Positions 1 through 9,613 of a DNA stretch of 64,000 bases are shown piece after piece. Within the stretch, counting starts at the first letter, position 1, and each line of letters begins with the position of its first letter. The notes below the pieces were generated by a model, which ran no database searches, had not been told where the DNA came from, and saw only the letters and a list, made by a program, of their open reading frames with translations. This DNA is from Myxococcus sp. CA023 (GTDB lineage Bacteria > Myxococcota > Myxococcia > Myxococcales > Myxococcaceae): contig NZ_JAAEAH010000003.1 in NCBI RefSeq assembly GCF_010998615.1, forward strand, positions 62,001-126,000, given 5' to 3'. The position numbers were made by a program, and so were the translations under genes.

Positions 1-10
1 GGAGCCCGCC

Positions 11-1027
11 ATGCCCGCAGCGCCGCCGTCCGAGAGCAGCAAGCCGACCGAAAGCGTTGAGCCGACCGAGGCAGACATCGCGACCGAAGCCGACGTCGCG
101 ACCGAGCCCATCACACCGCCCGAGAGCCCTGCTCCATTAGAGACGCCGCCTCCAGCCGAGGGAGGCGCTGAATACGAGACGCTCGCCGAGTCCACCGAGG
201 AGGAGGAGGCTGCCGCCGCTCCGGCCGAGGTGAAGGCCGCGCCGGATGCGGAAGCCGAGGGGAACGTCGACCTGGCGGAGGAGTTGAAGGACGAGCTCGA
301 GGCCGTGGGCGGCGTGCCCGAAGCCGCGGACCCCCAGGTGCAGGAGGCTCTGGAGAAGCTGCGCGCGGGGACGAAGGAAGGCCTGTCTCCGGCCGACCAT
401 CATGACCTCGGCGTTGCGTATATGAGCATGGGCCTCGTCGACGACGCGATGCGGGAGTTCAACACGGCGCGCGCCGGTGGCGACGCCCGTGAGGTGCCCG
501 CCGCCGAGCAGACAGTGGCCTCCACCGCGAAGGCCGTGGTGAAGGCCACCCTGGCCGCCGTGAAGAAGGCGTCGTCCATCGCGAAGGATACGGTGGTGGA
601 GGCTGTCTCCGCTTCCGGCGAGGACGAGGAGCCTGCCGCTCCGGCGAAGGCGCGTCCCGCGAAGAAGGCCGCGGGCAAGAAGGCGCCTGCCGCCGCGAAG
701 AAGGCGCCGGCCCAGAAGGCCGCGGGCGCGAAGGGCGCTGCCAAGAAGGCCGCTGCGAAGAAGGCTCCGGCGAAGAAGGCTCCGGCCAAGGCTGCTTCGA
801 AGAAGTCCGCCGCGAAGAAGGCGCCTGCCAAGGGCGCGGCGAAGAAGGCCGCTGCGAAGAAGGCTCCGGCCAAGGTCGCCGCGAAGAAGGCTGCCACGAA
901 GAAGGGGGCCGCGAAGAAGATCGCTGCCGCCAGCAAGAAGCCGGTGAAGAAGGCGGCGGGCCGGAAGGCTCCCGCGAAGAAGGGCACCGGGGCGAAACCC
1001 AAGGCGCGGGCAAAGGCCCGGCGGTAG
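11..1027 (+). CDS. Histone H1-like Lys/Ala-tailed protein with TPR-like segment
   Basis: The 338-aa product has three parts. Residues 1-110 are very acidic and rich in Pro, Glu and Ala. Residues about 112-160 are helical and resemble one TPR-type hairpin (motif HHDLGVAYMSMGLVDDAMREF). Residues about 210-338 are a tail of AKKAPAKKA-type repeats like histone H1 or AlgP-type bacterial proteins. Such tails bind DNA or polyanions; the role here is inferred. The ATG follows GGAG by 6 nt, which supports this start, but the frame is open to the window edge, so a longer N-terminus is possible. nadC follows after 11 nt with its own strong Shine-Dalgarno, so the two may be co-transcribed. Confidence 0.75.
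   Translation: MPAAPPSESSKPTESVEPTEADIATEADVATEPITPPESPAPLETPPPAEGGAEYETLAESTEEEEAAAAPAEVKAAPDAEAEGNVDLAEELKDELEAVGGVPEAADPQVQEALEKLRAGTKEGLSPADHHDLGVAYMSMGLVDDAMREFNTARAGGDAREVPAAEQTVASTAKAVVKATLAAVKKASSIAKDTVVEAVSASGEDEEPAAPAKARPAKKAAGKKAPAAAKKAPAQKAAGAKGAAKKAAAKKAPAKKAPAKAASKKSAAKKAPAKGAAKKAAAKKAPAKVAAKKAATKKGAAKKIAAASKKPVKKAAGRKAPAKKGTGAKPKARAKARR
650..1024 (+). repeat. Degenerate AAG/GCC-rich tandem coding repeat
   Basis: The DNA behind the Lys/Ala tail is a run of near-identical units built on gcgaagaaggc. They encode repeated KKAPAKKAA-like blocks. Such repeats are prone to slippage, so tail length may vary between strains. Confidence 0.75.
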
Positions 1028-1038
1028 CAGGAGGAGAC

Positions 1039-1923
1039 GTGCAGCAGCAGGATTACCTCGACCGGCTCATCGCGCTCGCACTCGATGAGGACCTGGGGGC
1101 GGCGGGTGACGTCACCTCGCAGGCCCTCATCCCTCCTGACTACGAGGGCAGCGCGGAACTGGTCGCCAAGGAGCAGTTGGTGCTCGCGGGACTGGATGCC
1201 TTCGTCCGTGTCTTCAAGACGGTCGACCCGCACGTCGAGGTGGAGCTGTTGCGCCGCGACGGTCAGGAGATCAAACCGAAGATGGTCGCCGCGCGGTGTC
1301 ACGGGCGGATGCGCTCGCTGCTCGCGGCGGAGCGCACCGCGCTCAACATCGTGCAGCGGGCCGCGGGCATCGCGACGCTGGCGCAGCAGGCCGTCACGTC
1401 CGTGCGTGGCTCCAATCTGCGCGTCCTGGACACGCGGAAGACGCCGCCGGGAATGCGCACGGTGGCCAAGGAGGCCGTCCGCATGGGCGGTGCCTCCAAC
1501 CACCGCTTCGGCCTCTTCGACGGCGTCCTCATCAAGGACAACCACATCGCCGCCGTGGGTGGTTCCATCGCGGAGGCGCTGCGCCGTGCGAAGCTCAACG
1601 GGCCTCGGCTGACGAAGGTCGAAATCGAGGTCACCAACCTCAAGCAGCTCGCGGAGGCCATCGAGCACGGTGCCGACGTGGTGATGCTCGACAACATGGA
1701 CGACGCGCAGATTCGCGAGGCCGTGAAGCTGGCGGCGGGCCGCGTGCCGCTCGAGGTGTCTGGCGGCGTCACGCTGGACCGGCTGCCGCGGTTGGCGAAG
1801 CTGGGCATCGACTTCGTGTCCATGGGCGCGCTGACGCACTCCGCGCGGGCCATGGACCTGTCGTTGGAAATCACCGCCGCGGCGAAGCGGCCCGCGCGCA
1901 GCAAGCAGCCGAAGCCGGCGTAG
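1039..1923 (+). CDS. nadC: Nicotinate-nucleotide pyrophosphorylase (carboxylating)
   Basis: This 294-aa quinolinate phosphoribosyltransferase converts quinolinate and PRPP to nicotinate mononucleotide, CO2 and PPi in de novo NAD synthesis. Family hallmarks are present: the DEDLG segment near the N-terminus, ERTALNIVQRAAGIAT, LDTRKTPPGMR, GGASNHRFGLFDG followed by IKDNH, VMLDNM, and VSGGV near the C-terminus. Length is normal. The start is GTG with an AGGAGG-type ribosome site just upstream. It lies directly behind the histone-like gene and converges on the hydrolase gene that ends at 2077. The last dozen residues (RPARSKQPKPA) are a basic tail outside the catalytic fold. Confidence 0.95.
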   Translation: MQQQDYLDRLIALALDEDLGAAGDVTSQALIPPDYEGSAELVAKEQLVLAGLDAFVRVFKTVDPHVEVELLRRDGQEIKPKMVAARCHGRMRSLLAAERTALNIVQRAAGIATLAQQAVTSVRGSNLRVLDTRKTPPGMRTVAKEAVRMGGASNHRFGLFDGVLIKDNHIAAVGGSIAEALRRAKLNGPRLTKVEIEVTNLKQLAEAIEHGADVVMLDNMDDAQIREAVKLAAGRVPLEVSGGVTLDRLPRLAKLGIDFVSMGALTHSARAMDLSLEITAAAKRPARSKQPKPA

Positions 1924-2076
1924 CGCGCGTACACGGAGGCGCTCCTGGCTCCAGCGCCTCCGCGTCGAAGGGCGTCCCGGCATCCCGCCTGGACGCGCGG
2001 AGCCTTTCCTTCACGGAGCGCGGACAGCAGCGGACGGCGCCGTCAGAGCGCGCGTCCGCCACGCTGACGCGTTCGC

Positions 2077-3690
2077 TCACTTGCCCGTGAGGACCTCCGA
2101 GCGGGGCTTGCCCTCCGCCGAAGCGGGCATGCCCATCTCCATCAGCGCCGACAGGGTGGGGGCGAAGTCCACGGGGTCGATCTCCTCCAGGTACGTGCCC
2201 GGCTTCACGCCCTTGCCCGCGAAGAGGACGGGCACTTGTGAATCATAGGAATGCGGCGTGCCGTGGCTGGTGCCGGTGGGGATGTAGTGGAGCATGTGGA
2301 AGGGCCGGAGCATGAAGAGCACGTCGCCGCTGCGCCCGGGGTAGTAGCTTTTGCGCATGAGCGTCAGGTAGCCCTCGGTGTCCGGCGCGGTGAACAGGTC
2401 ATCATTGGCCACGGCCGTGATGACCGACGGGTGCTTCGTCAGCCATGCCGCCGCCGCGCGCCGCACCGCCGCGTCCACCGCGCCCCCCTGCTGCGTCTTG
2501 CCGCCCAGGTACACGTCCAGCTGTTCGAGCGTGGCCGTCACGTCGCCGCCGAACTGCTGACGCAGCGCCTGCGTCAGGCTCTCCGCCAGCTCCGCCGAGC
2601 TCACCCGCTTCGCGGGAAGCCCCTTGGCGGCCCACTGCTCCGGCATCGCCGCGCCGCCGTGGTCCGCGGACAGCGCGATGACCAGGTTGCCGCGTCCACC
2701 CGCCGCGCGCTCGGCCGCGGCGATGAGGTTGCCCATCGCCTTGTCCAGCCGTAGCAGCGTGTCCTGCATCTCCCACGAGTAGGGCCCGTACTCATGGAAC
2801 ACCAGGTCCGTGCCGCTGAAGCTCACGGCCAGCAGATCGGGCACGTCGTCCTGGCCCAGTCCCTCGCCGGCGAGGGCCGCCTTGGCCGCCTCCACCAGCA
2901 GGTCATGCGAGTCGGGTGAGAGGGCGAACGCCTGGTAGAAGGCCGGGCCCGGCGACGGCAGCCCGCCGTCCAGCGGATGGGGGAAGGTGCGGCCCAGGCC
3001 GTAGACGTCCGCCTCAGCGAGGCCTTCGTCCTCGCCCACGTACTCCGCGGCGGGCCGCATCAGCTCCCACTTCTTGCCGAAGGATGCGTCCGGCAGCTTC
3101 CGCGCGTTCAGCGCCTTCAGCCACGCCGGGAATTCCTTCGTGTACCAGGTGCCGGTGACGAACTTCCCCTCGCCCTTGTCGAACCACCACGCCTGTCCCG
3201 CACGCCCGGCCAGGGCGATGGACGCGTGGGGTTTGATGGACAACGCCACCGCCTTGCCGCGCTCCTGCGTCGTCACGCGCAGCCGGTCCGCCAGCGTCTC
3301 CACCATGAGGTGGGCGGGGCCGGAGTCCTGGCCCGGTTTCAGCGGCACCTCCAGCACCGGGTGGGCCGCGTCCGCGAAGGCCATCACGCGCTTCATCGTC
3401 GAGCGGTCCACCCACCGATTGTCCACGATGCCGTGCCGCCAGGGGTTGGCGCCCGTGGAGAGGGTGGCGTGGCCGGGCGCGGTGCGGCATTCGGCGTAGC
3501 CGTAGCGCGCATAAGGAAAGTACGCGCCCTGGTTGATCAGCTGGTGCAGGCCGCCCTTCAGGCGCGGACGGTTGCGCAACAACACGTCGCTGCCGAGCGC
3601 GTCCACGCTGATGACGAGCGTAAGCCTGGGAGGTCGGGCAAAAGCGGGCAGGGTGGCCAGCGCCACGGCGAGGGAAAGTGCGCGAATCAT
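2077..3690 (-). CDS. Exported alkaline-phosphatase/phosphodiesterase superfamily protein
   Basis: The product has 537 aa from the preferred ATG at 3690. That start gives a clean signal peptide (MIRALSLAVALATLPAFA); a longer frame opens at 3762 but would bury it. The mature part starts with LVISVDALGSDVL, the metal-binding Asp strand of the type I phosphodiesterase/nucleotide pyrophosphatase and PafA-like alkaline phosphatase group. Further motifs are APGHATLSTGANPWRHGI, VSFSGTDLVFHEYGPYSWEMQD and LSADHGG, with HGTPHSYDSQVPVLFAGKGV near the end, which supply the usual Asp/His metal ligands. It probably hydrolyses phosphate mono- or diesters in the periplasm. It is divergent from the thioesterase gene and convergent with nadC. 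Substrate is unknown. Confidence 0.88.
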   Translation of the reverse strand: MIRALSLAVALATLPAFARPPRLTLVISVDALGSDVLLRNRPRLKGGLHQLINQGAYFPYARYGYAECRTAPGHATLSTGANPWRHGIVDNRWVDRSTMKRVMAFADAAHPVLEVPLKPGQDSGPAHLMVETLADRLRVTTQERGKAVALSIKPHASIALAGRAGQAWWFDKGEGKFVTGTWYTKEFPAWLKALNARKLPDASFGKKWELMRPAAEYVGEDEGLAEADVYGLGRTFPHPLDGGLPSPGPAFYQAFALSPDSHDLLVEAAKAALAGEGLGQDDVPDLLAVSFSGTDLVFHEYGPYSWEMQDTLLRLDKAMGNLIAAAERAAGGRGNLVIALSADHGGAAMPEQWAAKGLPAKRVSSAELAESLTQALRQQFGGDVTATLEQLDVYLGGKTQQGGAVDAAVRRAAAAWLTKHPSVITAVANDDLFTAPDTEGYLTLMRKSYYPGRSGDVLFMLRPFHMLHYIPTGTSHGTPHSYDSQVPVLFAGKGVKPGTYLEEIDPVDFAPTLSALMEMGMPASAEGKPRSEVLTGK

Positions 3691-3788
3691 TGGGATGAGA
3701 ACCATCTCCGCCGGGATGGTGAGAAGCAACCAACAACGCGTGTCACTGCTTGGACGCCGCACATCGCGCTGTTAGGGTCGCTCGATTC

Positions 3789-4217
3789 ATGGTCGAGGCC
3801 CGTCTTCGCGTCATCTACGGCGACACTGATCAGATGGGTGTCGTCTACTACGCGAATTACTTCCGCTATTTCGAGTTCGCGCGCAGTGAGTACTTCCGCG
3901 CCCGGGGTGGCAGCTACGCCGAGTTGGAGCGCTCTGGTGCCCTGCTACCCGTGGCCGAGGCGAGCTGCCAATACAAGGCATCCGCGCGCTACGACGATCT
4001 GTTGGTCATCCAAACCACCGTGAGCGAGTTGCGCCGCGCGTCCATCGTGTTCACCTACGCGCTGTTTCGTGACGGTGCGCCACGCACGCTGCTCTGCACC
4101 GGCATGACCCGTCACGCCTGCGTGGGGCGGGACGGCAAGCCGACGCGGCTGCCGGACTCCCTCATCCGGCTGCTCGAAACGACCGAGCCTTCCCCGGGCT
4201 CTTCCACTTCCACCTGA
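3789..4217 (+). CDS. Acyl-CoA thioesterase, YbgC/4HBT hotdog family
   Basis: The 142-aa protein starts best at ATG 3789 (MVEARLRVIYGDTDQMG). A frame open from 3750 adds residues with no family match. The hotdog-fold active-site motif is clear: DTDQMGVVYYANYFRYFEFARSEY, with the catalytic Asp followed by GVVY and the N-Y-x3-FE-x2-R pattern. YbgC-type enzymes hydrolyse acyl-CoA or acyl-ACP and in some bacteria sit with Tol-Pal genes, which are not seen here. It lies 31 nt upstream of glpX on the same strand. A 4-hydroxybenzoyl-CoA thioesterase activity cannot be excluded from sequence alone. Confidence 0.88.
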   Translation: MVEARLRVIYGDTDQMGVVYYANYFRYFEFARSEYFRARGGSYAELERSGALLPVAEASCQYKASARYDDLLVIQTTVSELRRASIVFTYALFRDGAPRTLLCTGMTRHACVGRDGKPTRLPDSLIRLLETTEPSPGSSTST

Positions 4218-4248
4218 ACCCTTTCCGGCATACGCAAGGAGCACACAC

Positions 4249-5214
4249 ATGGATCGCAACCTGGCAATGGAGGTCGTGCGCGTCACCGAGATGGCGGCCA
4301 TCGCCTCCGCACGACTGATGGGCCGCGGCAACAAGGACGAGTCGGATCAGGCCGCCGTGGACGCCATGCGCCGCGCCTTCGACGCGCTGCAGATTGATGG
4401 CACCGTCGTCATCGGCGAGGGCGAGCGCGACGAGGCGCCCATGCTCTACATCGGCGAGAAGGTGGGCAAGCGTGGCGAGGGTGCGCCCGAGGTGGACATC
4501 GCCCTGGACCCGCTGGAGGGCACCAATCTGTGTGCCTACGGCCGTCCGGGTTCCATCGCCGTGGTGGCCATGGCGGGCAAGGGCGGGCTGCTCAACGCCC
4601 CCGACACGTACATGGAGAAGATGGCCGTGGGCCCGCGCGCCCGGGGCGCCATCGACCTGCGCAAGACGCCCACGGAGAACCTCCGCTCCATCGCGGAGAA
4701 GATGAAGGTCTATGTGGAAGACCTCACCGTGGTGGTGCTGGACCGCGAGCGTCACACCGACCTCATCAAGGAGATTCGCGCGGCGGGCGCCCGCATCCGG
4801 CTCATCGAGGACGGTGACGTGGCCGGCGCCATCGCCACGTGTTTCGAGGACACGGGCGTGGAGGTGCTGATGGGCATCGGCGGCGCGCCCGAGGGCGTCA
4901 TCGCCGCGGCGGCCATTCGCGCCACCGGCGGTGACATGCAGGGCCGGCTCGTTCCCCGCAACCAGGGCGAAATCGACCGCGCCAGGTCGATGGGCATCAC
5001 CGACATCTCGAAAATCTACACCGCCGAGGAGCTGGCCAAGGGCGAGGTCATGTTCGCCGCCTCCGGCGTCACCACCGGCGACTTCCTCAAGGGCGTGCGC
5101 TTCTTCGGCGGCGGCTGCGAGACGCACTCCGTCGTCATGCGCAGCAAGACGGGCACCGTCCGCTTCATCCAGTCGGTGCACAAGTTCGACAAGAAGCCGG
5201 GGTACGCTTTCTAG
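4249..5214 (+). CDS. glpX: Fructose-1,6-bisphosphatase class II
   Basis: The 321-aa protein dephosphorylates fructose 1,6-bisphosphate in gluconeogenesis. GlpX hallmarks include GEGERDEAPMLYIGEKVG, DIALDPLEGTN (metal-binding DPLEGT), MEKMAVGP, and IGGAPEGVIAAAAIRATGG, with GCETHSVVMRSKTGTVRF near the C-terminus. Length is normal. An AAGGAG ribosome site stands 8 nt before the ATG. It probably shares a transcript with the thioesterase upstream and the START-like gene 41 nt downstream. Gluconeogenesis suits a predator that lives on amino acids and lipids. Confidence 0.95.
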   Translation: MDRNLAMEVVRVTEMAAIASARLMGRGNKDESDQAAVDAMRRAFDALQIDGTVVIGEGERDEAPMLYIGEKVGKRGEGAPEVDIALDPLEGTNLCAYGRPGSIAVVAMAGKGGLLNAPDTYMEKMAVGPRARGAIDLRKTPTENLRSIAEKMKVYVEDLTVVVLDRERHTDLIKEIRAAGARIRLIEDGDVAGAIATCFEDTGVEVLMGIGGAPEGVIAAAAIRATGGDMQGRLVPRNQGEIDRARSMGITDISKIYTAEELAKGEVMFAASGVTTGDFLKGVRFFGGGCETHSVVMRSKTGTVRFIQSVHKFDKKPGYAF

Positions 5215-5255
5215 GCCGCAGCTCCCACCCTGACTTACGCCCCCTGGAGACACCC

Positions 5256-5681
5256 ATGCCTGGCGCCTCGCGAACCATCATCGTCAACGCCCCCATCGAG
5301 AAGGTCTTCGACGTCATCACCCAGTACGAGCGGTACCCAGAGTTCCTTTCCGAGGTGAAGGGCATCCGGACCGAGAACCGCAAGGGCAACACGGTGGACG
5401 TCCACTACAAGGTGGATGTGGTGAAGACCATCAGCTACTCCATCCACGTCACGGAGGAGCGGCCCACCCGCATGTCCTGGTCCTACATCAAGGGCGAGTT
5501 CATGAAGGACAACCAGGGCAGCTGGGTCCTGGAGCCCGCGGGCGAGGGCAAGACGAAGGCCACCTACACCGTGGAGATGGCCCTGGGCGCGCTGGTGCCC
5601 AAGAGCGTCGTCTCCGCGCTGGTGGAGACCTCGTTGCCGAAGATGCTGGACGCCTTCAAGCGCCGCTTCGAGGCGCCCTGA
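5256..5681 (+). CDS. START/SRPBCC-fold protein, cyclase/Coq10-like
   Basis: The 141-aa protein is one helix-grip domain. It begins SRTIIVNAPIEKVFDVITQYERYPEFL, the signature of polyketide-cyclase/Coq10-type SRPBCC proteins that bind hydrophobic ligands such as quinones. The C-terminal helix (PKSVVSALVETSLPKMLDAFKRRFE) closes the cavity. There is no signal peptide, so it is cytosolic or membrane-peripheral. It follows glpX by 41 nt and is followed by a hairpin and the longest gene-free stretch in the window. The ligand cannot be told from sequence. Confidence 0.82.
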   Translation: MPGASRTIIVNAPIEKVFDVITQYERYPEFLSEVKGIRTENRKGNTVDVHYKVDVVKTISYSIHVTEERPTRMSWSYIKGEFMKDNQGSWVLEPAGEGKTKATYTVEMALGALVPKSVVSALVETSLPKMLDAFKRRFEAP

Positions 5682-6093
5682 ATTACGCCTCCGGGCGGCT
5701 TCTTGGCGGGCGACTCCACCATCGCCCGCCGGCCGCCAGGAGTCTTCGGAGACCCGGATGCTCCGCGCGTCGCAGCAGGCGGGCGGCCGAGGCCGAATCG
5801 AAGGGGCTTGCGACGCCGGATACGAGGAGTATGCCCATGGGACGGTCCGCTTGCGGGCCGCTCCGAGGGCATTAAAATGAACACCATCCCGACGGATTTT
5901 CGGCCTCCACGACATTTCTGCCCTGGGTGCCCTGGCCCGGGTGTCGGGTGGCAGACGAGCAACCGTGCGAGATGGCTGCAACGTACCCAGCGCGGAACCG
6001 GGGTTCTTAATTTGCATCTGATATTGGTGGAAATGGTATTGGGGCGGGATGGGCGTACATCGGGGTACGTAGGCTGAGGGAGACGGAAGACCC
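5682..6093. other. Gene-poor 412-bp intergenic stretch
   Basis: No convincing gene is seen. It begins with a hairpin (5705-5730) and ends at the 58-aa gene. The part around 6000-6060 is clearly less GC-rich than its surroundings and may hold the promoter for that gene. A plus-strand frame from ATG 5878 to 6077 could encode 66 residues, but its composition is unlike neighbouring genes. A long 5' leader or a small RNA is possible; nothing matches an RNA family I recognise. Confidence 0.5.
5705..5730 (+). terminator. Hairpin after START-like gene
   Basis: GGCGGGCGA and TCGCCCGCC form a perfect 9-bp stem around an 8-nt loop, 24 nt after the stop codon. There is no T-tract, so it is either a weak intrinsic terminator or an RNA 3'-end stabiliser. 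Confidence 0.5.
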
Positions 6094-6270
6094 ATGCTCG
6101 ACGCCTTCATCATTGAAGAAATCAAGCGCCGTGAGCGCCGCCGTGAGGAGCATGACAGGCCGGTGGTGGAGCTTCCGCTCCCCGTGCCGGATGATCGCCC
6201 GCGTCGCCGCACGGAGACCGAAGACGACAAGCCCCAGCGGGGCGTAGTGGTCATCGACCTGCTGTCCTGA
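6094..6270 (+). CDS. Small conserved-looking protein, 58 aa, unknown function
   Basis: The ATG is preceded by a GAGGGAG-like ribosome site about 12 nt upstream. The 58-aa product starts MLDAFIIEEIKRRERRRE, a strongly charged helix, then has a Pro-rich segment (VVELPLPVPDD), an acidic/basic stretch, and ends RGVVVIDLLS. The short hydrophobic terminal strand looks like a designed C-terminal tail. I recall similar small proteins in other myxobacteria and proteobacteria, all without known function. There is no signal peptide or membrane span. Strong hairpins follow at 6273 and 6311. Confidence 0.65.
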   Translation: MLDAFIIEEIKRRERRREEHDRPVVELPLPVPDDRPRRRTETEDDKPQRGVVVIDLLS

Positions 6271-6272
6271 CC

Positions 6273-6300
6273 CTGGCGAGCGGCCTGACGGCCGCGCCAG
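6273..6300 (+). terminator. Hairpin after 58-aa gene
   Basis: CTGGC-GA-GCGGCC, loop TGAC, then GGCCGC-GCCAG forms an 11-bp stem with a 2-nt bulge, starting 3 nt after the stop codon. No T-tract follows. It lies between convergent genes. Confidence 0.55.
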
Positions 6301-6310
6301 TGTGTCCCCG

Positions 6311-6351
6311 AGCCCGCGGTGGCGGTCCTTCCCAGGACGGCCCCGCGGGCT
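6311..6351. terminator. Long hairpin between convergent genes
   Basis: AGCCCGCGG pairs with CCGCGGGCT across a loop that itself holds a GTCCT/AGGAC hairpin. The stem lies 18 nt beyond the 3' end of the minus-strand ADP-ribosylglycohydrolase gene, so it can serve both strands. Confidence 0.55.
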
Positions 6352-6369
6352 TCGCGCATCCAGGAGCCC

Positions 6370-7440
6370 TCAGGCGTTGCTCAGGGCCAGCAGGTGCCGG
6401 GGGTGATAGACATCCCACAGCGGCCCCTTGACGGTGCTCAGGGCCTCCAGGACTTGCTTTCGCCACTCCTCGGGCAGGGCCTGCTCGCCATGGAAGGCGC
6501 CCACGAGCGCGCCGGTGATGGTGGCGTGGGCCTCCGTATCGCCGCCCCGGTGGACGACGTCCAGGAGCGCGGCCTCGGCGCTGGGCGCGTGGAGCAGCTC
6601 CCAGAAGGCCAGCCGAAAGGCGACGCGCACCGCGTGCAGGGGGCGGTGGAGGTGCAGCTCCGGCCCGTACAGCATCGGGTCCTCTTGCTGGGCGATGGCC
6701 AGGTCCTCCCGTAGGAGCGACGCGGCGAAGGACACCTCCTGCACGTAATCACTGGCGGAACGCCCGAGCGCCGCGCCGGCCAACAGCAGGCCCGACTCCG
6801 CGGCGGGGATGAGGTCGGCGGCCTTGAGGCCCGCGCCATGGGTGACGGCATGGCCAATGGCCGCGTTGAAGGCCGCGCAGGCGAGCTGGCAGCGCGGGTC
6901 GAAGTGGGTGAGGGCGGAGTCCTCCAGCGAGGCCTGGGTGAGCGCGTGGGCGTCACCCGCCAGATACACGCCCAGCGGCGCCGCGCGGGCCAGGCTCCCC
7001 GGGTCCGCGGGCTTCCGGTACGCACGCAGCCACACGCGCTTGCCCGCGCCCAGGGGCGGGAATCCCGACGTCTGGCAGTCCTCGAAGACCTCCTTCATGG
7101 GCTCGCTAACGTCGAAGGCGTGGGGCTGCCAGGCGCGGTAACGACGCAGTGCGTCCGCGGCATCGTAACGCTTCATGGCCCGGAGGCTGTGGCCCAGGCA
7201 GGCCGCGAGTTGGACCTCTTCTGTCACCTGGCCGCGGCGCAACTCATGCGGACCTCCGCCCATCAGCTTCATGTAGGGCCCCTCCGCCTGCTTGGGAAAG
7301 GGAACGGCCATGAAGGGCCGGTGCGCGGTGGGGACGGACAGGGCATTGCCCACGGCCATGCCGAGCAGCGCGCCGCGGCGCCGTTGAGCGAGCAATGGGT
7401 CAGGCCCCTTCAAGGCGGGGCGGCGTTGGGGCGGAGGCAT
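6370..7440 (-). CDS. ADP-ribosylglycohydrolase (DraG) family protein with altered metal motifs
   Basis: The product has 356 aa from ATG 7440; the frame opens 13 codons earlier at 7479. The all-helical DraG/ARH fold is indicated by RRRGALLGMAVGNAL at the N-terminus, VTEEVQLAACLGHSL, SLEDSALTHFDPRC, and RGGDTEAHATITGALVGAFHG near the C-terminus. The usual metal-coordinating motifs are altered: the common GDALG reads GNALS, DDT reads EEV, and the C-terminal DTD reads DTE. It may use different metal geometry, have another substrate, or be inactive. It is divergent from enolase, with 79 bp between. Confidence 0.8.
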   Translation of the reverse strand: MPPPQRRPALKGPDPLLAQRRRGALLGMAVGNALSVPTAHRPFMAVPFPKQAEGPYMKLMGGGPHELRRGQVTEEVQLAACLGHSLRAMKRYDAADALRRYRAWQPHAFDVSEPMKEVFEDCQTSGFPPLGAGKRVWLRAYRKPADPGSLARAAPLGVYLAGDAHALTQASLEDSALTHFDPRCQLACAAFNAAIGHAVTHGAGLKAADLIPAAESGLLLAGAALGRSASDYVQEVSFAASLLREDLAIAQQEDPMLYGPELHLHRPLHAVRVAFRLAFWELLHAPSAEAALLDVVHRGGDTEAHATITGALVGAFHGEQALPEEWRKQVLEALSTVKGPLWDVYHPRHLLALSNA

Positions 7441-7481
7441 TCGACGGGTGGACACTGTAGCAGCGCGGGCCGCGAGCACGC

Positions 7482-8818
<1,337 letters not shown>

Positions 8819-8822
8819 GCCC

Positions 8823-9611
8823 GTGAGCAACAAGTCCAAGCGCATCCTGGTTTCCAACGACGACGGCTATTTCTCCGAGGGGCTTCAGGCGCTGGTCGAG
8901 GCCGTGAGCCCCCTGGGGGAGGTGTGGGTGGTGGCTCCCGACCGGGAGCAGAGCGCCGCCTCCCACGCCATCTCCCTGCACCGGCCGCTGCGCATCAAGG
9001 AGGTGCGGGAGCGGTGGTTCGCCGTCGACGGAACCCCCGCGGACTGCGCTTATCTGGCGATCAACCATCTCCTGAAGGATGATCGCCCGGTACTCATGGT
9101 TTCCGGCATCAACCACGGCGCGAACCTGGCCGAAGACATCATGTACTCCGGCACGGTGGCCGCGGCGATGGAGGGTGCGCTCCTGGGCGTGCCCGCCATT
9201 GCCTTCAGCCTGGTGGCTCGGCGGAACTTCGACTTCGCGCCGGCGGCCCGGTTCGCCCGTTCGCTGGTGTCCAGCGCCCTGTCGCGTCCTCTCCCGCCGC
9301 GGATGCTCCTCAACGTGAACATCCCTGGGGGCGTGGAGCCGGAGGGCTACGTCATCACCCGCCAGGGCCGTCACTCGTACGGCTTCGAGGTGGTGGAGAA
9401 CGAAGACCCTCGTGGCCGGAAGTACTACTGGATTGGCGGTAGCGACTACCAGCACGAGGACATCCCGGGCAGCGACTGCAATGCCGTGTTCCGGGACAAG
9501 CGCGTCTCCGTCACTCCGCTGCACTTCGAGCTGACGGACCATGGCCGGCTTCCGGACCTCTCCGGGTGGCAGGTCGATGGCTTCAACCGGCATGAACCGG
9601 ACGGTGCCTAG
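8823..9611 (+). CDS. surE: 5'/3'-nucleotidase SurE
   Basis: The 262-aa survival protein dephosphorylates nucleoside 5'- and 3'-monophosphates with a divalent metal. Motifs are RILVSNDDGYFSEGLQAL (metal-binding ND-D), APDREQSAASHAISLHRPLR, VDGTPADCAYLAIN and VSGINHGANLAEDIMYSGTVAAAMEG. The start is GTG just after the eno stop. The LysM/M23 lipoprotein gene begins 2 nt after the surE stop. A surE-nlpD order also occurs in enterobacteria, where pcm lies between them. Confidence 0.95.
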   Translation: MSNKSKRILVSNDDGYFSEGLQALVEAVSPLGEVWVVAPDREQSAASHAISLHRPLRIKEVRERWFAVDGTPADCAYLAINHLLKDDRPVLMVSGINHGANLAEDIMYSGTVAAAMEGALLGVPAIAFSLVARRNFDFAPAARFARSLVSSALSRPLPPRMLLNVNIPGGVEPEGYVITRQGRHSYGFEVVENEDPRGRKYYWIGGSDYQHEDIPGSDCNAVFRDKRVSVTPLHFELTDHGRLPDLSGWQVDGFNRHEPDGA

Positions 9612-9613
9612 CG

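Noticed and set aside
6000-6060. Sigma-54-type promoter (TGG...TTGG) in the AT-rich part of the intergenic stretch
   Set aside because: The -12 element reads GG instead of GC and the spacing fits only loosely.
5878-6077. Plus-strand frame of 66 codons with a CPGC motif reminiscent of ferredoxin oxidoreductase beta subunits
   Set aside because: Only a short fragment matches, there is no cofactor motif downstream, and composition is unlike neighbouring genes. Probably chance.
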